NCBI GenBank assembly: GCA_026545765.1 | Contig: JAIFAC010000444.1 | Span: forward strand, 36,829 to 100,828 | Length of the DNA: 64,000 nucleotides | Direction of reading: 5' to 3' | Source: Plantago major | Lineage: Eukaryota > Streptophyta > Magnoliopsida > Lamiales > Plantaginaceae | Shown here: positions 47,990 through 60,999 of the stretch, piece by piece | Position numbering within the stretch: the stretch's first letter is position 1 | How the letters are laid out: every line of letters starts with the position of its first letter | The notes under the pieces: generated by a model | Told to the model about the DNA's origin: nothing | Seen by the model: only the letters and a program-made list of their open reading frames with translations | Databases searched by the model: none | Made by a program: the position numbers and the translations under genes

Positions 47990-48469
47990 TGGAGGAGAGT
48001 TTGAAATTTGGAAGTGTTTGAGATATGAAGTAGTAGAAGAGGATTTTTCGGATGTGTAAAAACTATACTGATATGGGTGTCTACTTATAGAGAATTTTTT
48101 TTAATGAATTTTGATATATTTTTTTATTTTTTTAAAAGGATAATATGAAGTTATTTTAAAAAAACTAAAAAGTCTATAAAAAAAATACAACCAATAGGGA
48201 GGGACAATGTCCTCACTATTAAAAATAAAAAAAGGAGGAAGAATGCCAACCGTTCGGTGGTTGGCATATGATGGCCCATCATTGGTTTTTTAATCAATGA
48301 ACTTGGTGGGCCACCACCACCAAGTTCATTGATATTTATGGTCTAAGAAATTTAGGATGAAACTTTAGCGGGTGCCTCAAAACTTTTGTAAAAAAATAAT
48401 AATAATAATATTTTTTTTCATAAACATCCATATAGCATTCGTATGAATAGAAAGTTCATTAGTGTATTG

Positions 48470-48600
48470 TAACCTAGTGGTGACAGTTTATTAACTTTTT
48501 CTCCTTTTTCCAACATCCCGGGTTCAATTCTTACTACTCACAATATTTAGTTTCATTTTCTTTTCTTGTAATCTTTATGGCAAATTCTATTATTGAATTT
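48470..48600 (+). mobile_element. possible SINE (tRNA-like A and B boxes)
   Basis: TAACCTAGTGG (A-box-like, 48470-48480) and GGGTTCAATTC (B-box-like, 48520-48530) are 40 bp apart, as in tRNA-derived SINE heads. No poly(A) tail or target duplication was found, so ends are approximate. Confidence 0.45.
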
Positions 48601-50880
48601 TGATGGTATTTCAATTCTCACCTTTGTGAAATAGTTTTGTTCATCTTTTTTTTTAAAAGTAGTATAATACATCATAAACTGGCACGTGGGGAACATCAAT
48701 TTAGATTTCTATTGACCAATTAGCTTGTATTATTTCAATTTAAATATATATTGACCAATCAAACTGCAAAGAATAGGTCAAACTGGCATGTGCCTTTCAC
48801 GAAGATACATTCACGATTTGGGCTTCTGAGTTCTCTTTAATCACAATTCCTCAGTTTTCAGCTTCTCTTTTACCTAATTTCTCTTTCTACTACTGCCCCT
48901 TTCAATTGACAACAATTTCTTCCATTTCAAATTTCTATCTATGCCATCTCGCCCATGTCTTTTGCAATATTTATATGTATGCGTTTTTTCTTACTTCGAG
49001 CTCTACATAAAACTTCGATTCACCATTAATGGACGCGCAATCAAACTTAAACCTGTTACCTGAGTTTCCTGGGAGATAATGATCTGGATTGTGCTCCATA
49101 TAGAGCTTACATTTAATGGATGAGAATCAAACATCAACAGATTATCAGAGATTTCAAGGGACATGATGAGTTGAATAGCGTCGGTCAAAAGATGGACCAG
49201 AGAGCCTAAATTGGTGCCACTTGCCAGATTTGGTTACCAAATAATGAAACGAGAAGTAGAAGAAGAAGAAGAAGAAGAAGAAGAAGAAGATGTGGGTGAA
49301 GTGCAAAAGAAAACTTGTGTGCATTATTGAATATGGAGAAAAACTACTGAATGTTTTTTGTCTTCATGAACTTCCATTGTCTTATTGCTCCCTGTTTCTT
49401 TTGTTTTTCTGGATTTGATTTCTTTTAGTAAACTCAGTCCATTTGACAGGTGTAAGAGAAATCCTAATCCCTTATTCTATAGCCATATACAATCTCTATC
49501 TTACTCTCCGCTTATTTGATTTCTAAAGAGTTGTTCTTGTGGTTTTCCTTACATATGGAAGTCCTCAGATTAACCTTTGTGCTTGCTCTAATGAACATTT
49601 TATTATAATGCAATCGCAATTAAGCAAACAATTATGGTATTTACATTTAATGCATCTAATGATTCTTAGTCTATATTATAGTTGTGTAGTACTCAAGAGA
49701 CTAATATTATTGGTATACATGTATTGTTAGATGAGCAATAAGGATTCTTTTAAATGAAAAAACCAACTCTTACCATACCCATTGTCTTATAATTTCATCC
49801 ATTCAATCATAAATTTTATAAGCTATTCTAAATATATATATATTTATATATTTTATTATTAAAACTCATGCTCAAGGGAAATTTAAATTTGGACGGTAGG
49901 AATCAAATGATAGCAGCGTGTGGACGCGATTTCTAGTGTCAAATAATTAATTAGTTATGATAATCTGATCTTCTTCATAACGAAAATGCATTAAAATCAC
50001 CACATATAACCAATTTTCTTTATTAATTTTCTTGTAAACTATGATTTTTTCTATCGGTTTCTATTGTACTTGAAAAAATTACCATTTTCTTCTTCAACAT
50101 ATTTTCATTCTTTAGTTTTTAAAACATTTTAATCTTCCTCGTCCTCTTTTTTCTTGTAAAATTTTATCGTTTCTCTCATATATTTTATTTTTTCGTGTAT
50201 AATTTCAATTTTGTTATGTGCCTTACATGTTCTTTTGATTCTTGTCTTATTTTCTTGTAATTTTAGTTTCATTTTCTAATTCTTCTTCATATACACTTTG
50301 ATATTTATCATTATCATTTATTTTGTTATTTGTGCCTTCAATTCGTATAAATTTTAATTCAATTTATAACTAGTCAATTTATGAAAATATATTTAAAAAA
50401 CAACATAAAATTTGTCTCTTATTGAAAAAATCATGTGCCCGAATTTTAAAATAGCCTAGGGTGAAAAAAAATTCTCGGTCCGCTCTTGATCGCGGGCGAT
50501 ATTATTGCAATTCTAATTGGTGGGGTTCGGATGAATACGGCACCGGAAAAGACTATTCACTCGGATTTTAAGCTGGTACCTAGTGAACTTAGGATTAGGT
50601 CTATAGTTACTACTAGATCCAGTGTGTGAGGCTTGGTATGAAGTTTTACATACTGAGGCAATTAATTAGATATTTGTTAGCTATAACTAATTTCCAGCCG
50701 TACTCTGTTTGTGATGATGTTTATTTAATAAGGTTCTGTCGTTGTATCCTAATTGCAAGTCCTAATACATAATGAAGTGCCTACTAGTTGAGTAAGAAAA
50801 TGTGTGGGAGTGTTTACATCTTGATGGTCGCCAAGTGTTTATGTTCATTGCAAATGTAATGATTTATTCCTAAGTTTATG
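48601..50880. other. no gene recognised; GAA microsatellite
   Basis: A (GAA)n tract of about 36 bp lies at 49255-49290. Around 49.03-49.16 kb a phrase of about 50 bp appears twice in diverged form (ATGGACGCGCAATCAAACTT and ATGGATGAGAATCAAACATC), each followed by a short open stretch; I cannot assign it. The rest is AT-rich. Confidence 0.5.
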
Positions 50881-50884
50881 TTAT

Positions 50885-51640
50885 GTTTAACAGTGTTACT
50901 TTGGACATTTCAAACGTTACCTGCCCACTCAACATTTGGACTCTGTTGATGCCACAGCCCAAAAGTGCTATGCCGAGCCCAACTACTTGGTATTATGCCA
51001 TGCCAAAAACAGGCCACGTCAGGCCCATGGACCAATCAACATGCTGCCCCATAACTTTGGCTCGGTCAATTGCCAATCTATGCCCAGAAATTCATCTACA
51101 ACAAACACCATTCTGACCATGCCAAAAACATGCCAAATGGAGCAAGGATCAGCCGTAGACATACCAAACAGCTCCATATGCAAATAGTAATAAAATCGTG
51201 ACAGTAATTAAATATGTAGAAAGGCTAGACCAGCGCCATATATTAATTGGACCATTAACTTTTTAAAGTTTTCGTTTTGTCCGGGAAGGAAAGTGTTGCG
51301 ATTGGGTTATTTTTGGTAAGTCAAATATGATCTTGGGCCACAAAATTTCCACTATTCACATGCCAATGCCAATTTTCTTCATGCCCAGCTCAAGGCAATA
51401 TGCCTTGTCCAAATTTTGCCATATTCACATGCCAATGCCAATTTTCTTCATGCCCAGCTCAAGGCAATATGCCTTGTCCAAATTTTGCCATGTTATGTTA
51501 TCCCAACCAACCAATCAGGGCCCTGCCCAAAGGTTTTAGCTTGGGCAATTGCCATAAAATTATTCAACTCCAAACATCAAAATTATCATGACAAAATGAT
51601 ACCAAAGTGATCAGTAAGAAAGTGGGCATGAGCAAACCAA
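50885..51640. repeat. TGCC-rich region, probably MITE-derived
   Basis: The words ATGCC, TTGCC and GCCCA recur more than thirty times. Phrases ACCAAACAGCTCC (51165-51177) and AAACCAAACAACTCC (51634-51648) look like successive ends of one element type, similar to AAACCAAACAGCCCC at 30.96 kb. No coding function is suggested. Confidence 0.45.
51353..51490 (+). repeat. 69-bp perfect tandem duplication
   Basis: The unit starting TATTCACATGCCAATGCCAA occurs at 51353-51421 and 51422-51490 with no difference that I can see apart from the first base of context, so the duplication is recent or an assembly artefact. Confidence 0.9.
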
Positions 51641-53202
51641 ACAACTCCTTAATCTCCATAGATAGCCATGAGCTTAAACATTATTTTGTGAGTTCTAGAC
51701 TGGGCAAAGTTGTTGGACTTTGGTTGTTTGCTTTGGATAGTAGTTGGGCCTGAAGAATAAGCCGAGAACTGATTCTAGTTTGGTTGGGATATAGACTGCC
51801 TGTGATTTATATTTAAAGCAATTTAAAGTAATATAAATTCCTCTTTTTTAAAAGGAATATAAATTCCTTTTCCTTTAAGAAGATCATTCAAAATTTAATA
51901 ATGCAATAAGAAAATCTGAGATCTACAATTCAATTTGAATCGCGTCCGTTTATCTTATTTATCAATTTCAATCGATCGTATATGTATAACTTTTCAAGTA
52001 TAAGGTGCGATTGACAAATGAAATACTTTTTAACGTCGTGGTTGAATCTTTATTCGTAATTCCTCCTATCATTTTACAAGTTTTTAAAATTATGTACTTT
52101 TTTAATAAGATTTGTATTGTAAATATATATGGAGTTAGAAAACTACATGCACGCTTAATCACACTTTTGTATAACTTTGATTAATTATCTCATAATTTAA
52201 AATTAATTCTACTTGTGAATAAATATGTAAAACTGTTATTCTTTAAAACTACGTTTTGTTTTGTGTTCAGTAAATCATTTACTCTTTGTAGTTATATTCA
52301 ATATATATTAAACAACAACAATCATCACATTCTTCATATTTGTAGAGATATAAAATGGATAACACGTGCGCATAATAAGCGAATGGTGTGAATTTTCAAT
52401 TTAAATTTTATCGGTTCGTTTCTTTACTCGATTTAAATACGGTGTATGCAAGTATCGCTTTAATTAAAAGCTAGCGTAATAACGTCGAAATTGACGGGTA
52501 AATAATTAGGATTACTGGAACAATATGGTTTTTGATTCACCTACTATTTTCAAACTCAATTAAAATTTCTCCAATTTTTAATCCACCTATTATTTACAAC
52601 TCAATTAAAATTTCTCCCTCGACCTGATAGAATTTCATCTCATTTAAAAGCTCAAATTTATAGAGATGTGTGAATCTACTCATTTAGTATATTATTTCTC
52701 TAATATTCCCCCACACAGGTGTGCCTGATTTTAACCTTTTTTTGAATGGCCATTCGAGTGAAATTGAATATGGGACAGAGTTTGTCTCCAGGGAGACCTT
52801 AGGTTGGGCGTGGCAGAGCCTCCGATGCCATTATAAAATTCTATCTTATCTAAAAGCTCGAACTTATTGTGGAATCTATTTATTTACCTTTTAATTTATT
52901 AAAAAAACTTTAAACCGATCAAATAATCTTATAACATTTTATATATATCACTTCACTCTTACACACAATATTGGAAATATTGGAAAGATGTTGAGTATTT
53001 GAACAATGCGAGAAATGGTTTAGATTAATAAGTACTTGTTTGGGTGTAGTATATTGAAGGAAAGGACAAAGTATTGAAAATGTAAGATTTTCCCAAAAAT
53101 AGAAAAATTAAGCTTTTTTATTTTTATTTTCGCGGTTTTTAGATTTTGACGGTCTGACCGATCGAGTTCTTAAAAAATCGACACATTTTTCGTTATGCTT
53201 TT
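51641..53202. other. no gene; diverged Tourist-like piece at about 52.54-52.98 kb
   Basis: The segment around 52.88-52.98 kb (TTTAAACCGATCAAATAATC, TATCACTTCACTCTTACACA) follows the order of the Tourist-like family at 27.1 kb. The remainder is AT-rich without features. Confidence 0.4.
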
Positions 53203-54600
53203 TGTTGGTCCAGATAACGGCAAAGTAAAAGACTAGAGGGGGGGGGGGGTTGAATAGTCTTTTAAAACTTTTGTCGATAAACAGTTTCTCGAAACACGGG
53301 GTTTCTGATACTTAAATTGAGAATGAAAAGACTTTAAGATAGGTAAGTCTGAAGCATAAGTATGTGTGTGTGTGCTTTGTTGAAATGTAAATCTGAAGGT
53401 AAATAACCAAGTATAGTGGTATCTGGAGGTGGCGTAATCCTCCAACTAATCCACTTCGGTCTTTCTGAGACCTAGAATTCACTAGAACAGATAATTGAGT
53501 TCACCTTACAATAATCCTATTCTAAGATTCCTAAACAAATGGTTCCCAACCAAATGTTCCCCGAGTTATTCTGACTCCTAGAGCTAAGTACTTCCTCTAC
53601 TCAGATAACCTTGGAGTTATTCCCTGATTTCCCAAATCAAGTACTTCCTCTACTCCACGCCTTGATGGTGTTGGTTATAAGGTTTTGTCAGAGAGGCTTC
53701 TCGTATAACTTTTCAGTTGTGTTTTCAGAGAGCCTAATAGAACAAGACTACTTAATACACTTGTTCAGTGGATGACGATGCTCTTTCTTGACCCAGTAAT
53801 TGGTGTCCGATTCGGAGAATGAGCTTGAAAGGGTATCGATAGTTCAACTCCTTCACGAATAGCAATCTCTTGTTAAGGTTCGGGACAACTTAGAACTACT
53901 AGTGATTCTTCAAACGTAAAGCTTTCGAAGGGTAGTAGAGCTTGAGAGAATACTTTGCTTGATGGTAAGTTTGCAAGATAGAGCGTTCTAAGGTATGTTC
54001 TTCAAGCATCTAAGTGTGTGATATATATAGATAAATTTGAGAGGCGTTTGAATTGTATCCGTTGTGCTCTCTATCAAATTATATCCGTTTATATCTTGAA
54101 CTATGTACTCAGAAGTCACTATCTCATTTTTCAGAGAGGATTGCTTTTTGCAGCATTTATGCCGATGCATTTAATGCATAGTCGTTCATTGTCCTTTAGT
54201 CTCAATGGATACATGAGCCTTTCGATAGCTTGCATGCTCCATACTCATGATGTCATATGTCCAGAATCATATTTCAAAAGTAAGTTAATATACTTAAGAA
54301 AGGATTAAGGACATAGTCTTTCTGAGTTAGACTAAACCTTTGTGTCTTCATAAACCTTGTGCAATCTTCAGTCTTCTAATCTTCAGAAAAGCTCCATTGC
54401 TAGGATTGATCTTCATGGTCTTCTTGAAATAAAAATTACACTCAGAGACCTATAATCCTAATACAAGATTTACTAGACTAATCATACTCGATGATTTCCT
54501 CTTTTACAATGTTCAAGTGAACCAAGATTACTTAATCACCTTTCTGTATAAGATAAGAACATATGATAAGTGATCAAAATACTAACAGATATTCCTAACA
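53203..54600 (-). repeat. 3' LTR of the copia element
   Basis: On the plus strand it begins TGTTGGTCC and ends TTCCTAACA, giving inverted termini TGTTRG/CYAACA; 1398 bp. A G homopolymer at 53237-53250 is followed by TTGAATAGTC, a phrase common at this place in related LTRs. It abuts the polypurine tract on the internal side. Confidence 0.75.
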
Positions 54601-54615
54601 AATTTCCCCCTTTTT
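54601..54615 (-). other. polypurine tract of the copia element
   Basis: The minus strand reads AAAAAGGGGGAAATT directly before the LTR, the usual primer site for plus-strand synthesis in this lineage. Confidence 0.75.
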
Positions 54616-54619
54616 GATC

Positions 54620-57600
54620 AGTCATCCATGACTATCTTTTAAGTCCTATGACAAAATTGTAATCCTGGAAGAGAAAACAATCCACCACTTAACCATTTCA
54701 AATGATATTCAATTTTAGTTGAATTAAGTGCATAAAGTAAACATCAACCAAATCACAAGAAGTGATATTTGCGATAAGTTGTCATCCATTAAAATGTATC
54801 GAGTATGATCTTGAGATGATACAGTTCTGAAAGAGATGCAACTTTACAAATAGAGAATTTGAAACAATCGGCAAGATTACAAAAGTAATAAAACATACTA
54901 AGTAAATTAGAACAAAGGAGAGTCCAAGCTCGAGGAGTATTCTAATGTTACTAGTCTTCAAGTCTTTAGAGGCATGACTTGGGTTTAGATACCTCAAGTT
55001 CTTGACACCCTTCTGGATCAATTGACATGATCATCCACTTTTACGCATTCTTGGACATAGTCATAAAGAATCCTTGACAGAAGAGCTCATCTTTCTGGAT
55101 AAGTCACATATTTCATGGTAACTCTTGCCAAGTTTGTGATTCTTCCGCAGAAAGTGTTTGACCCAGAAGTACTTTCCCCAGACCCAGGCATGGTCTACTT
55201 GCAACTGAGATAGGTTGAAATACTTGTATATTTCTTCCAGATAATGTATATCATCTAGGTATTCATCCAATGTCATATAGAATGACTCATAGGTTGAAAC
55301 ACCTAGTTTGTTCTTCTTCTTAGCTACCATCCAGTTTTCTTACCTTGTGTACATCATCAGGTTTTGGGTAAGGACAGGCAAAGGAAAGATCCATCTTTCT
55401 GGCTTCATTTCTCTTTTCTACTTCAAAGTTTAGCCAGGCATGAAGGTGCTCAGGTTTTAGCAATTCTGGCTTGCCTTCTCTCCATTTCAGGATCTGGTTG
55501 AGGATGGGAGTTGGAAACTTATCATTGACAAGTAGATGTTGTAGTTCCAGAATCCAATACCCCCTCTCGTTCAGAATGCACCTATATGAAGATTCTTAAT
55601 TACTAGTCTTCATATACTCAATGTGGGCATCAATTGGCCTTTCTTGATGTGTTTCATTGTTTATTCTCGCAACCTTGCCTGAAATCCTTCTTGCTTTTAC
55701 ATTTGGTGGCCTTGTCGGAGATCCTCTAACTCTTTCTTCCTACCTTGAAAGTCTTTGGTGGATGTTCCTTGTAATGACTTGTTATTTCGAGCGGTTACTG
55801 GCGCTAAAGGTCTTCTTTGCCAGAGGAGGTTGTGAAGTAGTTGTCTCCTTTTCTTGTGAAGTGGATGTTCATCGTGTGATTCATCCTCATCATCATTGAA
55901 GTCCAAAATTGGAGACTTGCACTTTCTTGACCTCTTACTTCTCCTTCTTCCTTTCTTCTTCTTGAAGTCTTCTTCTCTTCGAGATTCTAAGGGACTTGGT
56001 TCCCCTAGTGACCATACTTCTCGGCCTTACGGTTGATCTGGAACAACTTCTTGACAAGGGTGTCTCAGAGGTGTCCATAATGACAAGTTGACTTGAGGAG
56101 GAGGATTTGATTGTTTTCTTTTCTTCCTCTGCCTTTCGAGGCATCTCTTCTTCCCCTTAGTCATGAATGGTGACTCATGATAGCATAAGCTTGGAGAGAG
56201 TTTCAAAGTTTTTAAGGAGATTGTTGTGTACCGACCAATTCTTGAAGTTCCTTCTTGACTCTTTGTTACTCTAACCTGTTCTGCTCCTTTGTGTTGAGCT
56301 CTTCAAGTGGCCTTAGGATGGCGTTGGCTTGCGGGATGACATGGTAGCTTCATTCAATCTTGCATTAGCATTGTTACAATCCTCATCCACGACCAACCTA
56401 GGTCTTTACGAGAGAGCTATCTTTGGTTGCTCTATTGAGTAAAGCGGACAATGACTTCATCTCTTCTGGGATGATTTTAGCACTTCATGTCTTGGGCAAC
56501 TAGTGTCTTTCCGAGTTCTAAAAGACACTGTTCCTTACTGATGCTCTTCACTTCTTGAACTATTTGGTGCGTAGAATATATGATGATCAAGTAGGGCTCT
56601 TTTGTCTTTGAGTGACAAGTCTCTCATCTTACCTTCTGATAATCAAGTTGTGGGTTTGACATCACTATCATAATCCTTTTCTTGGATTGTTTGCAGTTGA
56701 CAATCTTCTTCGCTTTCCATCAAGTGTCTTTGGTCTTTTGAGAAGATCGAGAAGGTCTTTCGATGCGTTTACATCATGCTCTTCATCATCATTGTCATCC
56801 ATGGCATCTATCTCAGCAGCTGTGACAACAATGGCATTTTTCAAATTTCTTTGCTCATCTAGGAGTGCCAATTCCTTAGCATTAGCTTCTTCGAGCTTCT
56901 TGATTTTGGCTTCCTTTTCATCAACAAGAGCTTGAGTCTCAATGTTGATTCTCTTCTCTTCTTCCAATACCTTTCTGAGTTGTTCAATCCTAAACTCAGC
57001 AGCTGAAATTTCTTCTATGGCATTATTGTGTTCAGCTTGTTGGGTATCTTGATGAGACTTGGGAGGTGATGATGATGGAGCTTTCTGAGCAATTGAGGGA
57101 TTAGCCTTTTCTCCACTTTCTTTGCTAGCTTTCTGAATCCCGCCTTGTCCAGGTTGGGGATCATCATTCTGATCATCATCATCATCATCCTTTTTCTTTG
57201 TTTCTTGGTTTGGATGCTCAGAGGGAGGTTCTTGATAATCATTTTCGTCCATCTCCTCGTCATCTTCTGAAACCAGGTTGATCACATTTGGGAATGTAAT
57301 CATCCTCCCATTGACTTCTTCTTGTTCAGCAGGATAAGTAGTGAGCTTGCTGGGCAAGGCAGGATGGGTAACCATCTGCTCTTGGGTTTGAGCATCCGCA
57401 GACTTGAAATCTGCTATAAGTCTTTGTGCTACTTCATGAATGAAGTCTTCATGCATCAGAGTGGCAAATGAGTAGGACTCTGTTGGGAACAATGCATGGA
57501 TATAATATTCCAGATTGAAGGCGATTGCTTTCTTTTATGGGACGTCGATTACTCTAGCTAATTCTGAAAGGTCAGCCTTTCTGAGTTTCTGCCATTGTCT

Positions 57601-60400
57601 AAAGCACTTGAGATGTTTCTTTAAAGTGTGCTTCTTGAAAGCCTTGAGTAAATCAACTGGCACTAGACTTTGAGCCTGAAAGAAGGTGTTCAAGTTAGTT
57701 TTGTTCAAACCACTTGTGTTAGTATCTGTGTGCAGAAGTAAGCTTTCTGAGCATACCTGTGTAGAAACACTAGGCTCATCTGCTTGGATTTTTGCTTGCT
57801 TGGGCACAGAGGCCTCAGATACTTTGGTGTGAGGAGAAGTTTTATCCTCATTAACCTTTCTTTCTGCTTGAACCTGAGAGTTAAAATCAAACATGTTTAG
57901 AAACTTAATGTAAAAGATAGGTGGAAAAGTGCTTCGAGACTTCACTTACTTCCAAGTGAGGAAGCTCAAGAGATGTTCTCGAAACCTTGGGGTTTCGCAC
58001 CTTTTCGCAGAATCGCTTGTTCAAGCTTTTAGTTTCTTTGAGGAGATGACACAACTGTTTCTCCATCCAATTGTTCTTCTGACTGAGCCTGTAAGAACAA
58101 ACATAAGAGATTTTAGTAGTGGATTTTCCAGAGCATTCTTTGAAGAAGACTATTACTGATTACTTACCTTCTCAGCAGAAGGCTCATTAAATACTTCCTC
58201 AGAAAGCTTTTCAGCTTCTGGAATCTCTAGGTTTTGGGGTGTTGGTTCCACCACCACTACTTCCTCAGTTGGAGCCTAAGAAGAGACATTAAGAATATTA
58301 GAACATAAGAGCAATTTTAGTTAGTTATTTGTTCGAGATAACTTTTACTACTGGGACAAGCTCTTCTTGATGTTACGAGGTTGGAGGGACCTCTTCTTGA
58401 TTCAAGGGGGTGGAAAAGTTTTCTTCCCCCTGAAAGTGTGTCTCCAAGTTGGCCTGTAACAAATACAACTTATGAGTAACAAGTTAACATGCAATTATGT
58501 TGACATGTTAGATACAAACTATCTTTGTTACCTGAATAGAGTCGGTGATCATTGATCTCTTGAACTTGTGGTGATTCCAGTCTCTCTTTGCTCATTATTG
58601 ATCTCCTCTGCAGTATCATTCTGAGTCTCCATCTCAGTTTGATCCCTTTCTGAGAGTTGAGCTCTCTCAGAAGGTTGAGGAACCTGTTCAAGAACAGGTT
58701 TTTCTTCAGCAATATTAAGTGCTGGCATTGTGAATGTGGAAGTAATGGTAACATCTTCCATCATTCTATCTTCCTCACCAGTGCCTTCTTCTTCCTCAAC
58801 AAGCGTAGGGCTCTTGTCTTTTTGAAGAGCCGAGCTTGATGCTCCTCCACGGGTCTCATTGAATCTTTTGAGTACTTTTGCAAGTACTTCATCATCCTCG
58901 TAATCACTATTACTGTTGGTGCACTCCATCTATGATATTTCTATCATCTCCGAGAGTTCGAGCATTCTAGTTCGGACTCTTGGGGCATTCTGAGTTGCTT
59001 TCTCAAGGCCCAACATCTTCGAGACTTTGTCTCGAAGGTTGTGCCTCTTGTATGATTAGGGGCTTGGAGGCTCTTTTGTTATGAGTCCTCTTTCTTAGCA
59101 ACCTGGAGGTTTAGCTTGAGCTTGCTCGTAGACCTCCTCACCTTGTCTGCGCTTTCTTCTTCTTCGCTTTTCGGTTCTCAGCAGAAGTTTCTCCTTTTCT
59201 TCAAAAGCGTGTCTCAAGAGAGAGTTGGTCGATTTCGCCTCTCCGAGAGTGATTACCATTGTTTCGTAATGTAGCAGATTCTCGAGACCAAAGTGCATAT
59301 TGTCCTTTCGCTCAAGAAGGCCATTGATGATTTTGGGCTCAAATTCTCAATATGTCCAAGGAATTTGTTGAAGGCGTATTTCCCCAATTGAAGTGGGTTT
59401 CACCTTCATGTTTCTTGTTCAAGATGCATCATCATCCATCGCTCCATGCTTATCCGTCTACTCCACCTTTGTTGCCATCAAAGTAACGGACTGAATAAGA
59501 GCTAAAGTACTTAGTGTTTCGAGGTGACTAGTTCGATGGCTTTCGAACAAAGTCTCTGGACAACCCTTTGTATTTTCTAACCGGATTGCTTGAAATAGCT
59601 CCTTGACGCCAATCATGGAAGCGCCCTTGATGTTGATGTCTTCAATCGCTCTCGATTTTCAATCGGAATATCTTGCGTAGTATTGCGCCTAGAACAATTT
59701 CTTGTCCTTGGACTTCATCTTCATGTATTTTTCTTCTTCATCATTCAAAACTTTTGTGAAGATTTTGGAGTTGTTATAGAACTCCAGACATCCAAAGGTG
59801 GATAATCCACCGGTGCGCAGATAGAAGCTTGTAGATATGGAATTCTTCAGATCCCCACACGCTTCCTTTACTGTTTTGAATGTATAACTGGCGGTACATA
59901 TCTCTTTACTAGAAAAGCTCCCCAATTCATTGTGGTTAGGATTCCAAATGGGGTAAACTTTCCTGCATATGCTTATTCAACACCTTGTTCCTTTCCTCCT
60001 GCTTTTCAGCAGGAGTGTATGATACCTTAGGGTTCTCGTGGTCATCTTCGGTGCCATCTCTTATATAGAGTTTTGAGTGAGTGTTTTTCGATGAATTTCG
60101 CACAATTAATCGAGATTACCGCTTTTCGTAAGACTAAGCACAAGAAGTCGAAGCCAGAGGGGTTTTGCGTAAATCTTGAGAGATTTTCTTGCTTGATGCA
60201 AGTTTGAAATTTCGAATTGGTAAAAGTGTTTGTCTTTTGCTCAAATCCTATATATATAGCGCATAAAATGTACATAGATACAACATACATATAGTTGAAT
60301 ATGAATGTGTGTCGCAGCATCCGCATAGGCGTGGTACGCCCTTTGTACTTCATTAAATGCGTAGTGGGCCATGTCCGCATTTCTCAACAGACATTACTTG
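54620..60400 (-). pseudogene. accessory gene block of the copia element (fossil, function unknown)
   Basis: Minus-strand frames occupy the stretch between pol and the LTR. Parts from 5' to 3' on that strand: 59689-59925 (KEICTASYTFKTVKEACGDL); 58549-58929, acidic and Ser/Thr-rich; 57535-57945; 56668-57492, a 274-residue frame with a long acidic Asp/Glu stretch and a coiled coil (EISAAEFRIEQLRKVLEEEK); 55935-56144, basic and Ser/Arg-rich; 55061-55330. Intron-like borders (TTACAG, AAG|GTAAGT) occur between 57.9 and 58.6 kb. SIRE-type elements are known for an additional, sometimes spliced, env-like frame with coiled coils here. A captured host gene is an alternative. The block is interrupted repeatedly. 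Confidence 0.5.
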
Positions 60401-60999
60401 CTTTGTTTTAATCTCAACCGCTGAGATCAAACGCTTATTCATCAAGGGCTTATATTGAATATCTTGTAATGATATCAATCAACAAATGGCAATGTGACGA
60501 CTTGATGGATTTTAATATGCTACATCTATCAGGTCACTTAGTAAAGAGTAGGAACACTTAATCGTTTGAGCTTATCATTCTGAGTGTCAAGTCCTTATCT
60601 ATATATTGTTTATCATGAAAATGGTAAAGATACAAGACATTGCACAAGTTTGACTTTCAGAACTTATACCTTTTGGGCTTTGTGTCCATTTCTTTACGAC
60701 TAAATAGCTTCAATTCAAGTGTCAGAAGCTTCAGTTGTTTGAATGTATTTGACCCACTCTCTGTAAGTAAGTTCTAGTTTTATTTACTTATTGAGTGTGT
60801 ACCAACCTTTGCCTTTCTGGATACCCGTTCCAAAATGTTTTGCCTTTCCGAGTGTTGCTACCGTAAACCTTTGCATCACTTCTTATCAATTCGCTTTCGA
60901 GAACTCGTTTCGAGGCCTACTCACTTATTCAGACTTTAGAGATTCAGACAATTTTTCAGTTAGGTAACTCCATTAATCCAAGATTGTGTCTCAAAGTCA

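Larger units (their letters stand above)
44582..48343 (-). mobile_element. full-length PIF/Harbinger DNA transposon, both genes decayed
   Basis: The left end GACCATAAATATCCAT and the right end (reverse complement GACCATAAATATCAAT) form the terminal inverted repeat, flanked by the 3-bp duplication TAA (44579-44581 and 48344-48346), the PIF/Harbinger hallmark. Inside, on the minus strand, lie the two genes of the superfamily in tandem: the Myb/NAM-associated ORF1 (47045-47989) and the DDE transposase (45143-46345). The element is 3762 bp. Both genes carry frame changes, so it is unlikely to be autonomous now, although the ends look good enough to be mobilised in trans. Confidence 0.92.

Noticed and set aside
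55657-58839. Plus-strand frames opposite the copia accessory block
   Set aside because: Ser/Phe/Leu-rich complements of the acidic and Ser/Lys-rich minus-strand frames.
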